Both the position numbers and the translations under genes were made by a program. A DNA stretch of 64,000 bases from Nocardioides sp. T2.26MG-1 (lineage in GTDB: Bacteria > Actinomycetota > Actinomycetes > Propionibacteriales > Nocardioidaceae): contig NZ_CATNLZ010000012.1 of NCBI RefSeq assembly GCF_950101795.1, positions 124,001-188,000 of the forward strand, in the 5' to 3' direction. This document shows positions 1 through 10,924 of this stretch, piece by piece. Under the pieces are notes generated by a model. The model was not told the origin of the DNA, did no database searches, and saw only the letters and a program-made list of their open reading frames with translations. Numbering within the stretch: the stretch's first letter is position 1; every line of letters begins with the position of its first letter.

Positions 1-1559
<1,559 letters not shown>

Positions 1560-1634
1560 GATCACGAAGCCTAGTTGGCAAACGGTCATGAGACCTGATC
1601 GGGGGCGGCGGCCTCGACCGGCCGTGGCGAGCGC

Positions 1635-2054
1635 TCACGCGGCGACCTCCTCCCCCGGAGCGTCCGGGACCACGGTCTCGGCGGTGCGCTCGCGCGGCGG
1701 GTTGCGCGTGAACGTGCTGGTGCCCCGGGTCAGGTCGTGGCCGAGGTGCGCGGCGTCGATCTCGAAGCTGGTGACCTCGACGTTGTCGGAGTTGACCCAC
1801 AACCTGACCTCGAGCCGCCCGTGCACGACCACCGGGTCGCCCCGGCGCAGCGAGGCGGCGCAGTTCTCGGCGAGCTGACGCCAGACGTTGACCGTGTACC
1901 ACTGCGTGGTGCCGTCGGACCAGTTCTCGGTGCGGCGGTTGAACCGGCGCGGCGTGCAGGCCAGCCGGAAGCTGGCCACGGGGGTGTCGCCGGCGCGGCG
2001 GAGCGTCACGTCGCTGCCGAGCCAGCCCTGCAGCGTGATGAGCGATTCGTTCAT
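1635..2054 (-). CDS. ssb: Single-stranded DNA-binding protein, short paralogue
   Basis: A 139-residue protein with one OB-fold of the bacterial SSB family. It starts with MNESLITLQGWLGSDV and contains the typical PVASFRLACTPR, WYTVNVWRQLAENCAASLRRGDPV and VHGRLEVR strands over residues 1-110. SSB coats single-stranded DNA during replication and repair. The tail is short and ends PGEEVAA, without the acidic DDxxPF tip that recruits partner proteins, so this is probably the accessory SSB rather than the housekeeping one next to rpsF and rpsR. The ATG at 2054 has a good ribosome site (GGAGGTCTCC read leftward) just upstream. ettA follows 75 bases downstream on the same strand; co-transcription is possible. 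Confidence 0.9.
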   Translation of the reverse strand: MNESLITLQGWLGSDVTLRRAGDTPVASFRLACTPRRFNRRTENWSDGTTQWYTVNVWRQLAENCAASLRRGDPVVVHGRLEVRLWVNSDNVEVTSFEIDAAHLGHDLTRGTSTFTRNPPRERTAETVVPDAPGEEVAA

Positions 2055-2204
2055 GGAGGTCTCCTTGCCTCGGTCGGGGCTTTCCCTGATCGAGGCTCGG
2101 CGGCCGCGCCGACAGCGGCGACGTACGGCGACGGGTGCTGTGGAGACCGCGGCCGGAACGGCCGCTGTGGACGGGAGGCGGGCCCGGCCCCGCCGTCTGG
2201 AGGG

Positions 2205-3860
2205 TCAGGCCAGCGCGCGACTGAGCCCGTTGCGTACGGCGGTGTACGCCGCGAGCTCGATCTCCACCTGGTCGACCACGAGCTCGTGCGAGACCTCGGC
2301 GACCGCTCCGCGCAGCCGATGGTCGGCCTCGTCGGCCCGTGCGCGGGCGGTGCGGGCCACCAGGAGCCGGCAGACGAGCCCGAGCACGAGCCCGAGGACG
2401 ATGCCACCGACCAGCAGCACGAGCGCCAGCGCGACGCCGGCGACCTGCGGGGTGTCGGCGTCCTGGAGCTTGCCGGAGCCGGCGAGCACGCCGGTCCACA
2501 CCAGCCCGGCGAGGCTGGCGAGCACGAGCAGCCACTGGACCACGCGCACGAGCCCGGCCCAGAACGGCAGCCGGCCGGCCTCGATGGCGGCCGAGGCGAG
2601 TGCGGCGTCGAGCCGGTCGCCCAGCTCGTCGAGCCGTGACACCGAGGCGCGCTGGACGGCCTCGACCCACGGGGTCGCCAGGCCGCTGGAGACGTCGTCG
2701 GCCAGGGTCCGCACCTCCGTGTCGACCCGGGCCCGCTGCACCTGGGCGACCTGGGGGGCCGAGGACCGGCCCTTGCCGGTGAGCTGGCGGCCGTCCGCGC
2801 CGAGGTCGAGATCGAGGTGCCGCAACGGGTCGGGCTTGATCCCGGACAGCCAGCCGACCACCGGCCACGCGGTGGCCCGGCCGATCCGCATCCGGGTCGA
2901 CCGCTCGACGGCGTCCACGATCGTGGGCACCCCGGCGGCCTCCGCGAACGCCTCGTCGAGGGCGCTGACCCGCTCCGGGGACAGCACCCGGGTCGGTGCG
3001 TCACCGGCCGCCTCGGACATCTGCAGCGCGGCGGCGCGCACGTCGGCGTCGATCCGGGCCCGCGTCGACTGCTTCTCCGCGGCCCGGCGGGCGATCTCGG
3101 CCCGCAGCTCCGCGATCCCGATGCCCTGGCGCGCACTGACCGGCAGCACGGGCACCCGGTCGAGCCCGTCGGCGTCGAGGAGGCGGCGTACGTCGTCGAG
3201 CATCGACTGGCGCCGCTCCTCGGGCACCGTGTCGATGTGGTTGAGCACGACCAGCATCACGTCCTGGTGGTCGGCGGACGGCGCGAGGTAGCGGTCGTGG
3301 ATCGCGGCGTCGGCGTACTTCTGCGGGTCGAGCACCCACACCAGCAGGTCGGCCAGCCCGACCAGGCGGTCGACCTCGAGGTGGTGGGCGACCTCGGTGG
3401 AGTCGTGGTCGGGCAGGTCGAGGAGCACGACCCCGTCGAGCTCGGAGTCGGCGCCCCGGCGACCGGAGTCGAGCATCGAGTCGCGGGTGGTCTGGTGCCG
3501 CGGCGGGATGCCGAGCCACTCCAGCAGCTCCTCCGCGCCGTCGCGGCCCCACACGCAGGCCGACGCCCACGACGTGGTCGGGCGGCGCACCCCGACGGCG
3601 GAGAGCTCCAGGCCGGTCAGGGCGTTGAACGTCGAGGACTTGCCGGAGCCCGTCGCCCCACCGATGGCGACCACCGTGTGCGTCGCCGAGAGCCGCAGTC
3701 TCCCGGTCGCACGGTCGATGACCGCCTGCGCGTGGTCGACCACGGAGTCGTCGAGACGGCCCCGCGCCGCGTACGTCGCCGCGTCGAGGCCCTCGATGCG
3801 GGCGCCGATGTCGGTACCACGGGTGACCAGCTTCTTGGCCCCTTCGAGCAAGGACGTCAT
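2205..3860 (-). CDS. Dynamin-like / YfjP-type membrane GTPase
   Basis: A 551-residue GTPase. The N-terminal G domain has a P-loop GGATGSGKS near residues 67-75, a PTTS switch I, the DLPD switch II motif and an NHID box in place of NKxD. Near residues 400-480 come two strong hydrophobic stretches (LVQWLLVLASLAGLVW and ALALVLLVGGIVLGLVLGLV) typical of bacterial dynamin-like and YfjP-family GTPases that sit on the inner face of the membrane. A helical C-terminus follows. It lies 73 bases downstream of a second GTPase of similar size on the same strand, which in turn overlaps a PrsW-like gene, so the three probably form one operon. Known paired bacterial dynamins act in membrane remodelling or stress. 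The role here is not known. Confidence 0.85.
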   Translation of the reverse strand: MTSLLEGAKKLVTRGTDIGARIEGLDAATYAARGRLDDSVVDHAQAVIDRATGRLRLSATHTVVAIGGATGSGKSSTFNALTGLELSAVGVRRPTTSWASACVWGRDGAEELLEWLGIPPRHQTTRDSMLDSGRRGADSELDGVVLLDLPDHDSTEVAHHLEVDRLVGLADLLVWVLDPQKYADAAIHDRYLAPSADHQDVMLVVLNHIDTVPEERRQSMLDDVRRLLDADGLDRVPVLPVSARQGIGIAELRAEIARRAAEKQSTRARIDADVRAAALQMSEAAGDAPTRVLSPERVSALDEAFAEAAGVPTIVDAVERSTRMRIGRATAWPVVGWLSGIKPDPLRHLDLDLGADGRQLTGKGRSSAPQVAQVQRARVDTEVRTLADDVSSGLATPWVEAVQRASVSRLDELGDRLDAALASAAIEAGRLPFWAGLVRVVQWLLVLASLAGLVWTGVLAGSGKLQDADTPQVAGVALALVLLVGGIVLGLVLGLVCRLLVARTARARADEADHRLRGAVAEVSHELVVDQVEIELAAYTAVRNGLSRALA

Positions 3861-3933
3861 GTTCTCCCTCGACCCGCCAACGGCCGGGTCCAGCGGTGGG
3901 ACAGTGCACCCCCCACCCTAGGGGGTCGGGTGC

Positions 3934-5661
3934 TCACCTCGTGGGCTCGGCTGCCGACCTGGCCTGCTCGAACCTGCGGTCGTCGACACGCCGCGACGCG
4001 GCACGCAACTGGTCGGGCGCGTCGGCCGGCACGTCCAGCTCGTCGAGTACGGCGGTGAAGCGGACCCGCTCGGCCTCGGCGAGCATCCGCAGCCGCCGCT
4101 CGAGCGAGGCGCCGGCGTGCTCGACCATCGCGTCCACCGCACCGGTCCCGAAGACCGCGTCGAGCAGGACGCGGCCCAGGTCGTCGGCCACCGGGCTGCG
4201 GCGCCTGAACGTCACGACCATGAGCGCGACCCCGAGCCCGTGCACCCCGTAGGCGAGGAAGCGGGCACTGGTGCGCTTGTCGCCGCCCTCGGAGCGGATC
4301 AGCCCGAGCACCTCCTCCTGCCAGGCGCGGACCTCGGACTCGGCCCGGCGCCGAATGTCCGGGCCGGCGCGCCGCAGGTCGTCGCGTCCCTCGAGCAGGC
4401 CGGGACCGCCCTCGACCGCCTCCCAGGCGGCGTGGACCCGTCCGGCGGCGGACTCGGCGTGGTCGACCACCAGCGCCTCCGCGGCGGCCTCGACGGCCAG
4501 CAGCACCCGGTCGGCCTGCTGCGGGGTGCCCTTGACGGCGCTGACCACCCGGTCGCGCAGCCGGCCGACCCGCTGGTCGAGGGTGCGCAGCAGCTCGCCG
4601 GTGCCGATCAGCTCCTGCCACCGCGCCAGCACCTCGCCGCGCAGCAGCGTGCCGTCACCGGACTCGGCGACGAGCCGCTCGGTGGCGTCGTCGTACGCCG
4701 CCGCCACGGGTGAGCGCAGCTGGGCGAGCGCCTCGAGCTGCGCGGCGGCGGCGTCGGCGACCAGATAGGTCTGCCGGCCCAGGGTGCGGATGGTCCCGTC
4801 GAGGGTCTGCCGCACGACCAGGCCGCGGGCGTCGACGTCGCCGGCGAGCGAGGCCAGCCATCCGCGGATGTCGGCGACCTCGGCGGCGTCGAGCAGCCCG
4901 TCCTCGGAGATCGGCGCCTCGTTGACGGTGAACAGCGGCGAGTCCTTCAGCCCGCGGCTGGCGAGCATCCGGGCGAGGTGGGCCGCCACCGTCTGGACGG
5001 CGTCGGCCGGGGTGCGGTCGAGCACGATCGCGACGGAGGTCGAGCGCTCCGCGGCCTGCCGGAGGTAGTCCCACGGGACCTGGTCGGAGTAGCGCGCGGC
5101 CGAGGTCACGAACAGCCACAGGTCGGCTGCCGCGAGCAGCTGCGCCGCGATGGTGCGGTTGTGCTCCTCGACCGAGTCCACGTCGGGGGCGTCGAGGATG
5201 GCCAGCCCCTCGGGCACGGTGTCGGACGCGACGAGCTGCAGGGCATGGGGGTCGTCGGTCGCGTGGTCGGTGCGGACCAGGTCGGGCAGCAGCCGGTCCT
5301 GGCCGAACCAGCGGGCGTCGTCGGGGTGGTGCACGAGGACGGGCGACCGGGTCGTGGGCCGCAGCAGGCCGGAGGCGGTGACCCGGCGTCCGACGAGGGA
5401 GTTGACCAGCGTGGACTTGCCCGCGCCGGTGGAGCCGCCGACGACGACCAGGAGCGGCGCGTCGACGGACATCTGCCGCGGGATGACGTAGTCCTCGAGC
5501 TGGTCGATCATCTGCTGCCGCGCCAGACGACGCTCCTCGACCCCGGGCACGTCCAGCGGCAGCCGGGCGGCCTGCAGGGCACCGCGCAGCTGCACCAGGG
5601 CGGTGAGCATCCGGGTGTCCAGCCGGTCGGGGTGCTCGCCCTCGTCGCGGGAGAGAGTCAT
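3934..5661 (-). CDS. Dynamin-like GTPase, partner of the adjacent GTPase
   Basis: A 575-residue protein starting MTLSRDEGEHPD at the ATG at 5661. The reading frame stays open upstream, but this start overlaps the stop of the PrsW-like gene as ATGA, which fits translational coupling. The G domain has GGSTGAGKS near residues 75-83, RPTTRSP, an LDAPDVDS switch II and a divergent fourth box (VLDRTPAD). The rest is helical, with one hydrophobic patch near residue 480 (GVHGLGVALMVVTF). The neighbour 73 bases downstream is a second GTPase with transmembrane segments, so the pair may work as a hetero-oligomer with one membrane-anchored and one peripheral member. That arrangement is known for bacterial dynamin pairs; applying it here is inference. 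Confidence 0.85.
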   Translation of the reverse strand: MTLSRDEGEHPDRLDTRMLTALVQLRGALQAARLPLDVPGVEERRLARQQMIDQLEDYVIPRQMSVDAPLLVVVGGSTGAGKSTLVNSLVGRRVTASGLLRPTTRSPVLVHHPDDARWFGQDRLLPDLVRTDHATDDPHALQLVASDTVPEGLAILDAPDVDSVEEHNRTIAAQLLAAADLWLFVTSAARYSDQVPWDYLRQAAERSTSVAIVLDRTPADAVQTVAAHLARMLASRGLKDSPLFTVNEAPISEDGLLDAAEVADIRGWLASLAGDVDARGLVVRQTLDGTIRTLGRQTYLVADAAAAQLEALAQLRSPVAAAYDDATERLVAESGDGTLLRGEVLARWQELIGTGELLRTLDQRVGRLRDRVVSAVKGTPQQADRVLLAVEAAAEALVVDHAESAAGRVHAAWEAVEGGPGLLEGRDDLRRAGPDIRRRAESEVRAWQEEVLGLIRSEGGDKRTSARFLAYGVHGLGVALMVVTFRRRSPVADDLGRVLLDAVFGTGAVDAMVEHAGASLERRLRMLAEAERVRFTAVLDELDVPADAPDQLRAASRRVDDRRFEQARSAAEPTR

Positions 5662-6791
5662 CTGGTGGGTACCACCTGTCCGGGGAAGGCGATCGACGGC
5701 CGGAGGGCCGCGATGCGCTGGAGGAACTGCTGACCGCGCGCCGCGTAGTCCGGCGGCGGGGTCCCGCGCAGGAAGCGGTAGTGGAGGAACCCGAGCTCGA
5801 TCGCCGCCTGCTGGTACTCGCGCATCACCCGCTCGGCCGGGCGACCGCCCAGCTGGCGAGCGTACGCGCGGCTGCGGCGGCGGGCCCCGAGATCGACCAC
5901 CCAGCCGATGTCGGTGGCCGGCACCAGGCCGCGGCGCGCCGCGTCGCTGAGCGCCGCGACGAGCACCCGCCGCTCCGAGCTGCGCACCCACACCGCGAGG
6001 CCCGCCAGCGCGACGAAGGCGGGCGCCATCAGCACGACGTACGCGATCGCGAAGCTGTCGAAGCCGTAGACCGTCGAGGTGTTCCACACCGCGTGAGCGA
6101 CCACAGCACAGGCGTACCCGCCCAGTGGCCACAGGATGCGGGCGGGGTGGCTGCGGGCGTTGACCGCCAGCCCGACCCCGATGCCGGTGAACGCGGTGAA
6201 CAGCGGGTGGGCGAACGGGCTGAACAGGCAGCGCACCACGAACGTCGCGGTCAGCGCCTCGGTCCCGCCGGGACCGGCACCGTCGGTGCCGTTGTACGCC
6301 GCAGCCAGGTAGAGGATGTTCTCGGTGAACGCGAAGCCGATGCCGACCATGCCGGCGTAGACGATCCCGTCCAGCACGCCGTCGAGCTCGGCCAGGCGCC
6401 ACCAGAGCAGGAGCAGCAGGAACAGCCCCTTGCTGGCCTCCTCCGTGATCGGCGCGACGACCGCGAGGCCCTGGTTGTCGGTGAACGAGACCACGAACCC
6501 GCCGACGCCCTGGATGAGCAGCGCCGCCGCGGTGGCCACGAAGCAGCCCCACAGCAGCCCCGCCGCGAGCAGGGTCCGAGGCTCCGGCTCGTAGCGGTCC
6601 AGCCAGAGGTAGCAGCCCACGAGCGGACCGACCGGGAGCGCGGCGAGCACCGTCGCCAGCGCGAGCGAGCCCGGAGCACCGGAGAGCGCCAGGATCGCGA
6701 GGATCCCTAGGGCCCCGAGGCACACCAGCACGGTCACCACGACCGCGAACGCGACCGATGAGGTCGCACGGTCGCGGCGGGCACCAGGCAT
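5658..6791 (-). CDS. PrsW family intramembrane metalloprotease
   Basis: A 377-residue polytopic membrane protein starting MPGARRDRATSS, with about eight hydrophobic helices. The PrsW family motifs are visible: TEEASKGL near residues 116-123 (the EExxxK catalytic motif), FAFTENILYL, and a later HAVWNTS motif carrying a conserved histidine. PrsW proteins cleave membrane substrates; Bacillus PrsW performs site-1 cleavage of an anti-sigma factor. No anti-sigma gene lies nearby, so the substrate is unknown. Its TGA overlaps the ATG of the GTPase gene by four bases, linking it to the GTPase pair as the promoter-proximal gene. A divergent aminopeptidase gene starts 81 bases away, so the promoter must lie in that short gap. 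Confidence 0.85.
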   Translation of the reverse strand: MPGARRDRATSSVAFAVVVTVLVCLGALGILAILALSGAPGSLALATVLAALPVGPLVGCYLWLDRYEPEPRTLLAAGLLWGCFVATAAALLIQGVGGFVVSFTDNQGLAVVAPITEEASKGLFLLLLLWWRLAELDGVLDGIVYAGMVGIGFAFTENILYLAAAYNGTDGAGPGGTEALTATFVVRCLFSPFAHPLFTAFTGIGVGLAVNARSHPARILWPLGGYACAVVAHAVWNTSTVYGFDSFAIAYVVLMAPAFVALAGLAVWVRSSERRVLVAALSDAARRGLVPATDIGWVVDLGARRRSRAYARQLGGRPAERVMREYQQAAIELGFLHYRFLRGTPPPDYAARGQQFLQRIAALRPSIAFPGQVVPTR

Positions 6792-6871
6792 GGACGGCAG
6801 CCTATCGGGGCGCGGCCGCGCGGCCGCTGTCGTGGCGGGGTCGTGGCGCGCCCGCGGCGTAGAGTGGCGGG

Positions 6872-8326
<1,455 letters not shown>

Positions 8327-8437
8327 GGTCGCGGCGGTTCCCCGGGACGTCATGCCTGTCGAGGCCCCTAGGCCGCGATGGGTATGACGGCCTGAGACCG
8401 ACCGACGCTATCCTTGCGCCGGGCCGATCGGGCCCCG

Positions 8438-8511
8438 GCCCCCGTAGCTCAGCTGGATAGAGCAGCGGCCTTCTAATCCGCCGGTCGCAGGTTCGAGTCC
8501 TGCCGGGGGCG
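8438..8511 (+). tRNA. tRNA-Arg (anticodon TCT)
   Basis: A complete cloverleaf. The acceptor strands GCCCCCG (8438-8444) and CGGGGGC (8504-8510) pair perfectly, with G as discriminator. The anticodon loop CTTCTAA puts TCT at 8472-8474. The T arm is GCAGG-TTCGAGT-CCTGC. The last anticodon-stem pair is a C/U mismatch. CCA is not encoded. It reads AGA codons, which are rare in this genome's codon usage. Confidence 0.95.
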
Positions 8512-8529
8512 CTGGCATTGGACCTCGTA

Positions 8530-8706
8530 TCAGCGGTCCTCGGGGTGGTCCTCCTCGGCGATCGGGCGCTGGTACTGCTCGCGCTCGGCCGGGTCGAAGT
8601 CCTCCTGCTCGGGACGGCTCAGCTGCTCCTCCGGCTCCCGGTCGGCCTCGTCGGGGACGGGCCGCTCCTCCTCCACCGGCTGCTTGGTGTGCTCTCGATC
8701 TCCCAT
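8530..8706 (-). CDS. Small acidic hypothetical protein (58 aa)
   Basis: A short open frame from the ATG at 8706 to TGA at 8530 encodes 58 residues beginning MGDREHTKQPVEEE and ending EEDHPEDR. It is very rich in Glu, Asp, Pro, Arg and Gln, has no cysteine or hydrophobic segment, and is probably intrinsically disordered. Its third codon positions are overwhelmingly G or C, as in neighbouring real genes. A longer plus-strand reading frame across the same bases has an unnatural composition and is treated as a shadow. The gene lies between tRNA-Arg and the LuxR-type regulator gene, transcribed in the same direction as the latter. Function unknown. Confidence 0.6.
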   Translation of the reverse strand: MGDREHTKQPVEEERPVPDEADREPEEQLSRPEQEDFDPAEREQYQRPIAEEDHPEDR

Positions 8707-8740
8707 GGTCGGCCGGTACCCGGCCGGGCCGCCGGCATGC

Positions 8741-9394
8741 TCAGCGGTCGGAGGCCACGCTGCGCACCCGGTCGGGCGCGAAGCCGTGCGTCATCCCCCA
8801 GGCCACGGCCTGGGCGCGCCGGGTGACGTCTATCTTGCGGTACGCCGTGCGGATGTAGGTCTTCACGGAGTTGATCGAGAGGTAGGTCTGGTCGGCGATC
8901 TCCTGGTTGCTCAGGCCCTGGGTGATCAGCGCCAGCACCTCGGCCTCGCGGGCGGTCAGGCCGGCCTCTCGCCCGGGCCACTCCCCCGACACGTCGCGGT
9001 CGTCGGTCTCGGCGGACGGAGGCGGCGCGACCGTCTCGCCGCGATGGATCGCCTCGATCGCGTCGACCACGGCGCCGGCGCTCAGCGCCTTGGAGACGTA
9101 GCCGGCGGCACCATGGCTGATCGCCCGCTCCACCAGGTCCTCCTGCAGGTTCCAGCTGAAGATCGCCACCGGCACCGAGTTGCCGCGCACCAGATCCTCG
9201 AGGTCGACCGCGTCGCCCTGCACCTGGCCGAAGGTGTCGTAGAGGATGACGTCCACGTCGCTGAGGACGGGCACCCCCGAGTCGAGCTCGACGACGACGA
9301 CGCGGTCGTGGTGGGGGGCGAGCATGGCGGCGACCCCGGCGACCACGATCTCGTAGTCGTTGACGATCGCGACTCGGATCGGCGCACTGGACAT
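8741..9394 (-). CDS. Orphan LuxR/NarL-type response regulator
   Basis: A 217-residue protein. Residues 1-120 form a receiver-like domain: VAIVNDYEIV (acidic pocket reduced to one clear Asp plus Glu), a candidate phospho-acceptor in ILYDTFG, and a retained lysine in GYVSKALSA. Residues 150-210 are a LuxR helix-turn-helix (LTAREAEVLALITQGLSNQEIADQ split over two helices, then YLSINSVKTYIRTAY). No sensor kinase is adjacent. The acceptor Asp is followed by TFG instead of the usual hydrophobic-x-M-P run, so phosphorylation is uncertain. A second protein of the same kind is encoded at 34740-35324 and shares the rare YDxFG motif and nearly the same DNA-reading helix. Targets unknown. Confidence 0.85.
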   Translation of the reverse strand: MSSAPIRVAIVNDYEIVVAGVAAMLAPHHDRVVVVELDSGVPVLSDVDVILYDTFGQVQGDAVDLEDLVRGNSVPVAIFSWNLQEDLVERAISHGAAGYVSKALSAGAVVDAIEAIHRGETVAPPPSAETDDRDVSGEWPGREAGLTAREAEVLALITQGLSNQEIADQTYLSINSVKTYIRTAYRKIDVTRRAQAVAWGMTHGFAPDRVRSVASDR

Positions 9395-9493
9395 GGCGTC
9401 ACCTTATGTCGCCCTCGCCAGCGTCGGCGACCGATCGGCGCGACACGCGCGTCAATCCCGGGCCTGCGCCCCCGCGCGGGATACAAAGGTGTC

Positions 9494-9522
9494 GGCCCCG
9501 CTTGGTATGAGCTCGCGGGGCC
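9494..9522 (-). terminator. Candidate terminator hairpin of the deaminase gene
   Basis: Perfect 8-base arms GGCCCCGC (9494-9501) and GCGGGGCC (9515-9522) enclose a 13-base loop and touch the TAG stop of the leftward deaminase gene. Leftward the arm is followed by a short T-containing stretch (CACCTTTG). A weaker second inverted repeat (ATCCCG/CGGGAT, 9455-9482) lies beyond it, inside the upstream region of the LuxR-type gene. Confidence 0.6.
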
Positions 9523-10601
9523 TATTCCATTCCTGGACCCGGCGCGGTCCGCGCGGCCGCGGCGTACGCGTCGATCTCGGCGACGACCCGGGCCTTGACC
9601 GCCTCGTCGGCGAACGACGCGCGCACCGCCGTCCGCGCCAGCTCCGCCACACCCGCCTCGTCGAGCCCGAGCAGCTCGGCCGCCACCTCGTACTCGCGGT
9701 TCAGCGTGGTCCCGAACATCGGCGGGTCGTCGGAGTTGACCGTGACGACCACGCCGGCGTCGCGGAACGCGCGGATCGGGTGCTCGGCGAGCGTCGCGAC
9801 CGCCCGGGTCGCGATGTTGGACGACGGGCACACCTCGAGCGGGATGCCGCGCTCGGCGAGGTGGGCGAGCAGCGCCGGGTCCTGGGCGGCCGAGGTGCCG
9901 TGGCCGATCCGCTCGGCGCCGAGCAGGTCGAGCGCGTGCCAGATCGTCTCGGGGCCGGTCGTCTCGCCGGCGTGGGGGACGCTGTGCAGGCCGGCGGCCC
10001 GCGCCGCGTCGAAGTGCGGCTGGAACTGCGGACGCGGGACACCGATCTCGGGTCCGCCGAGCCCGAACCCGACCAGGGCGTCGGTCCGGTGCTCGAGGGC
10101 GTACGCCAAGGTGGCGTCGGCCGACGGGACGCCGGCCTCGCCGGGGATGTCGTAGATCCAGCGCAGCAGGAGCCCGAAGTCGCGCTCCACGGCCACCCGG
10201 GCGTCCTCGAGGGCCTCGGTGTAGGCCTCGATCGGCATGCCCTTGCCCTCCTCGTGCGGGCGCACGGAGGTGTACGGCGTGCACGTGAGCTCGGCGTACC
10301 GCAGGCCCTGGCCGGTCGCCATCTCCCGCCCGATCTCGTGGGTCAGGTAGCGGATGTCCTCGGGCGTCCGGACCAGGTCGACCACGGCGAGGTAGACCTC
10401 GACGAAGTGGGCGAAGTCGCGGAACTCGAAGAACCGGCGCAGCGCCTCGGGGTCGCTCGGCACGGTGCCGGGGTGCCGCTCGGCGAGCTCGGAGACGATG
10501 CGCGGCGAGGCCGACCCCACGTGGTGGACGTGCAGCTCGGCCTTCGGCAGCCGGGCGATGAACGGGGCCAGGGACGTCTCGGCGGGGGCGCTGATGCTCA
10601 C
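9522..10601 (-). CDS. Adenosine deaminase family protein (adenosine or aminodeoxyfutalosine deaminase)
   Basis: A 359-residue amidohydrolase with the adenosine-deaminase fold and a GTG start. Zinc and catalytic motifs are visible: ELHVHHVGS near residue 20 (HxH retained), HAGET, RIGHGT and the double aspartate of VNSDDPP. These enzymes hydrolytically deaminate adenine nucleosides. The residues after HxH read HVGS instead of the usual LDGS of classical adenosine deaminases, and the first-shell spacing differs, which fits members acting on other aminopurine nucleosides such as 6-aminodeoxyfutalosine. No menaquinone genes lie nearby to decide this. A small membrane protein gene sits 13 bases upstream on the same strand; the two may be co-transcribed. 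Confidence 0.8.
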   Translation of the reverse strand: MSISAPAETSLAPFIARLPKAELHVHHVGSASPRIVSELAERHPGTVPSDPEALRRFFEFRDFAHFVEVYLAVVDLVRTPEDIRYLTHEIGREMATGQGLRYAELTCTPYTSVRPHEEGKGMPIEAYTEALEDARVAVERDFGLLLRWIYDIPGEAGVPSADATLAYALEHRTDALVGFGLGGPEIGVPRPQFQPHFDAARAAGLHSVPHAGETTGPETIWHALDLLGAERIGHGTSAAQDPALLAHLAERGIPLEVCPSSNIATRAVATLAEHPIRAFRDAGVVVTVNSDDPPMFGTTLNREYEVAAELLGLDEAGVAELARTAVRASFADEAVKARVVAEIDAYAAAARTAPGPGME

Positions 10602-10614
10602 CCGCCGGAGTCTG

Positions 10615-10878
10615 TCAGCGGACGTAGTGGAACCAGAAACCGACGGCGGCCGGCAGCAGCCCGAGCGCCAGCCAGGGCGTCACCGGCGACCGGCCGTTGA
10701 TCAGCCGCACGCCGGTCATCGCCGCAAGACCGACGACCGCCGCGATCACCAGCAGGCCCGGCTTGGCGCCCGCGCCGTCGGCGACCCCCGCCAGGATGCT
10801 CATGCCGCCCGCGAAGATCGTCGCGACGGTCAGCAGCAGGGCCGACATCACCCAGTGCTGCACGCGCTCCACTTGCAC
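10615..10878 (-). CDS. Small integral membrane protein of unknown function (87 aa)
   Basis: An 87-residue protein with three hydrophobic segments: about residues 10-30 (SALLLTVATIFAGGMSILAG), 40-58 (LLVIAAVVGLAAMTGVRL) and 66-82 (WLALGLLPAAVGFWF). The start is GTG. No catalytic motif is visible. It lies 13 bases upstream of the deaminase gene in the same direction, and 46 bases downstream of the stop of the DsbA-like gene, so it could belong to either unit. I do not recognise the family beyond a short actinobacterial membrane protein. Confidence 0.65.
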   Translation of the reverse strand: MQVERVQHWVMSALLLTVATIFAGGMSILAGVADGAGAKPGLLVIAAVVGLAAMTGVRLINGRSPVTPWLALGLLPAAVGFWFHYVR

Positions 10879-10924
10879 GACCCGATCCTCCCAGCCGCCG
10901 CCGTCGGCGCGCGACCGGGTCCGG

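Noticed and set aside
8518..8826. Rightward 102-codon frame after tRNA-Arg.
   Set aside because: Leu/Gly-rich start turns into Arg/Pro-rich shadow sequence; it lies opposite the small acidic gene and the LuxR-type regulator gene.
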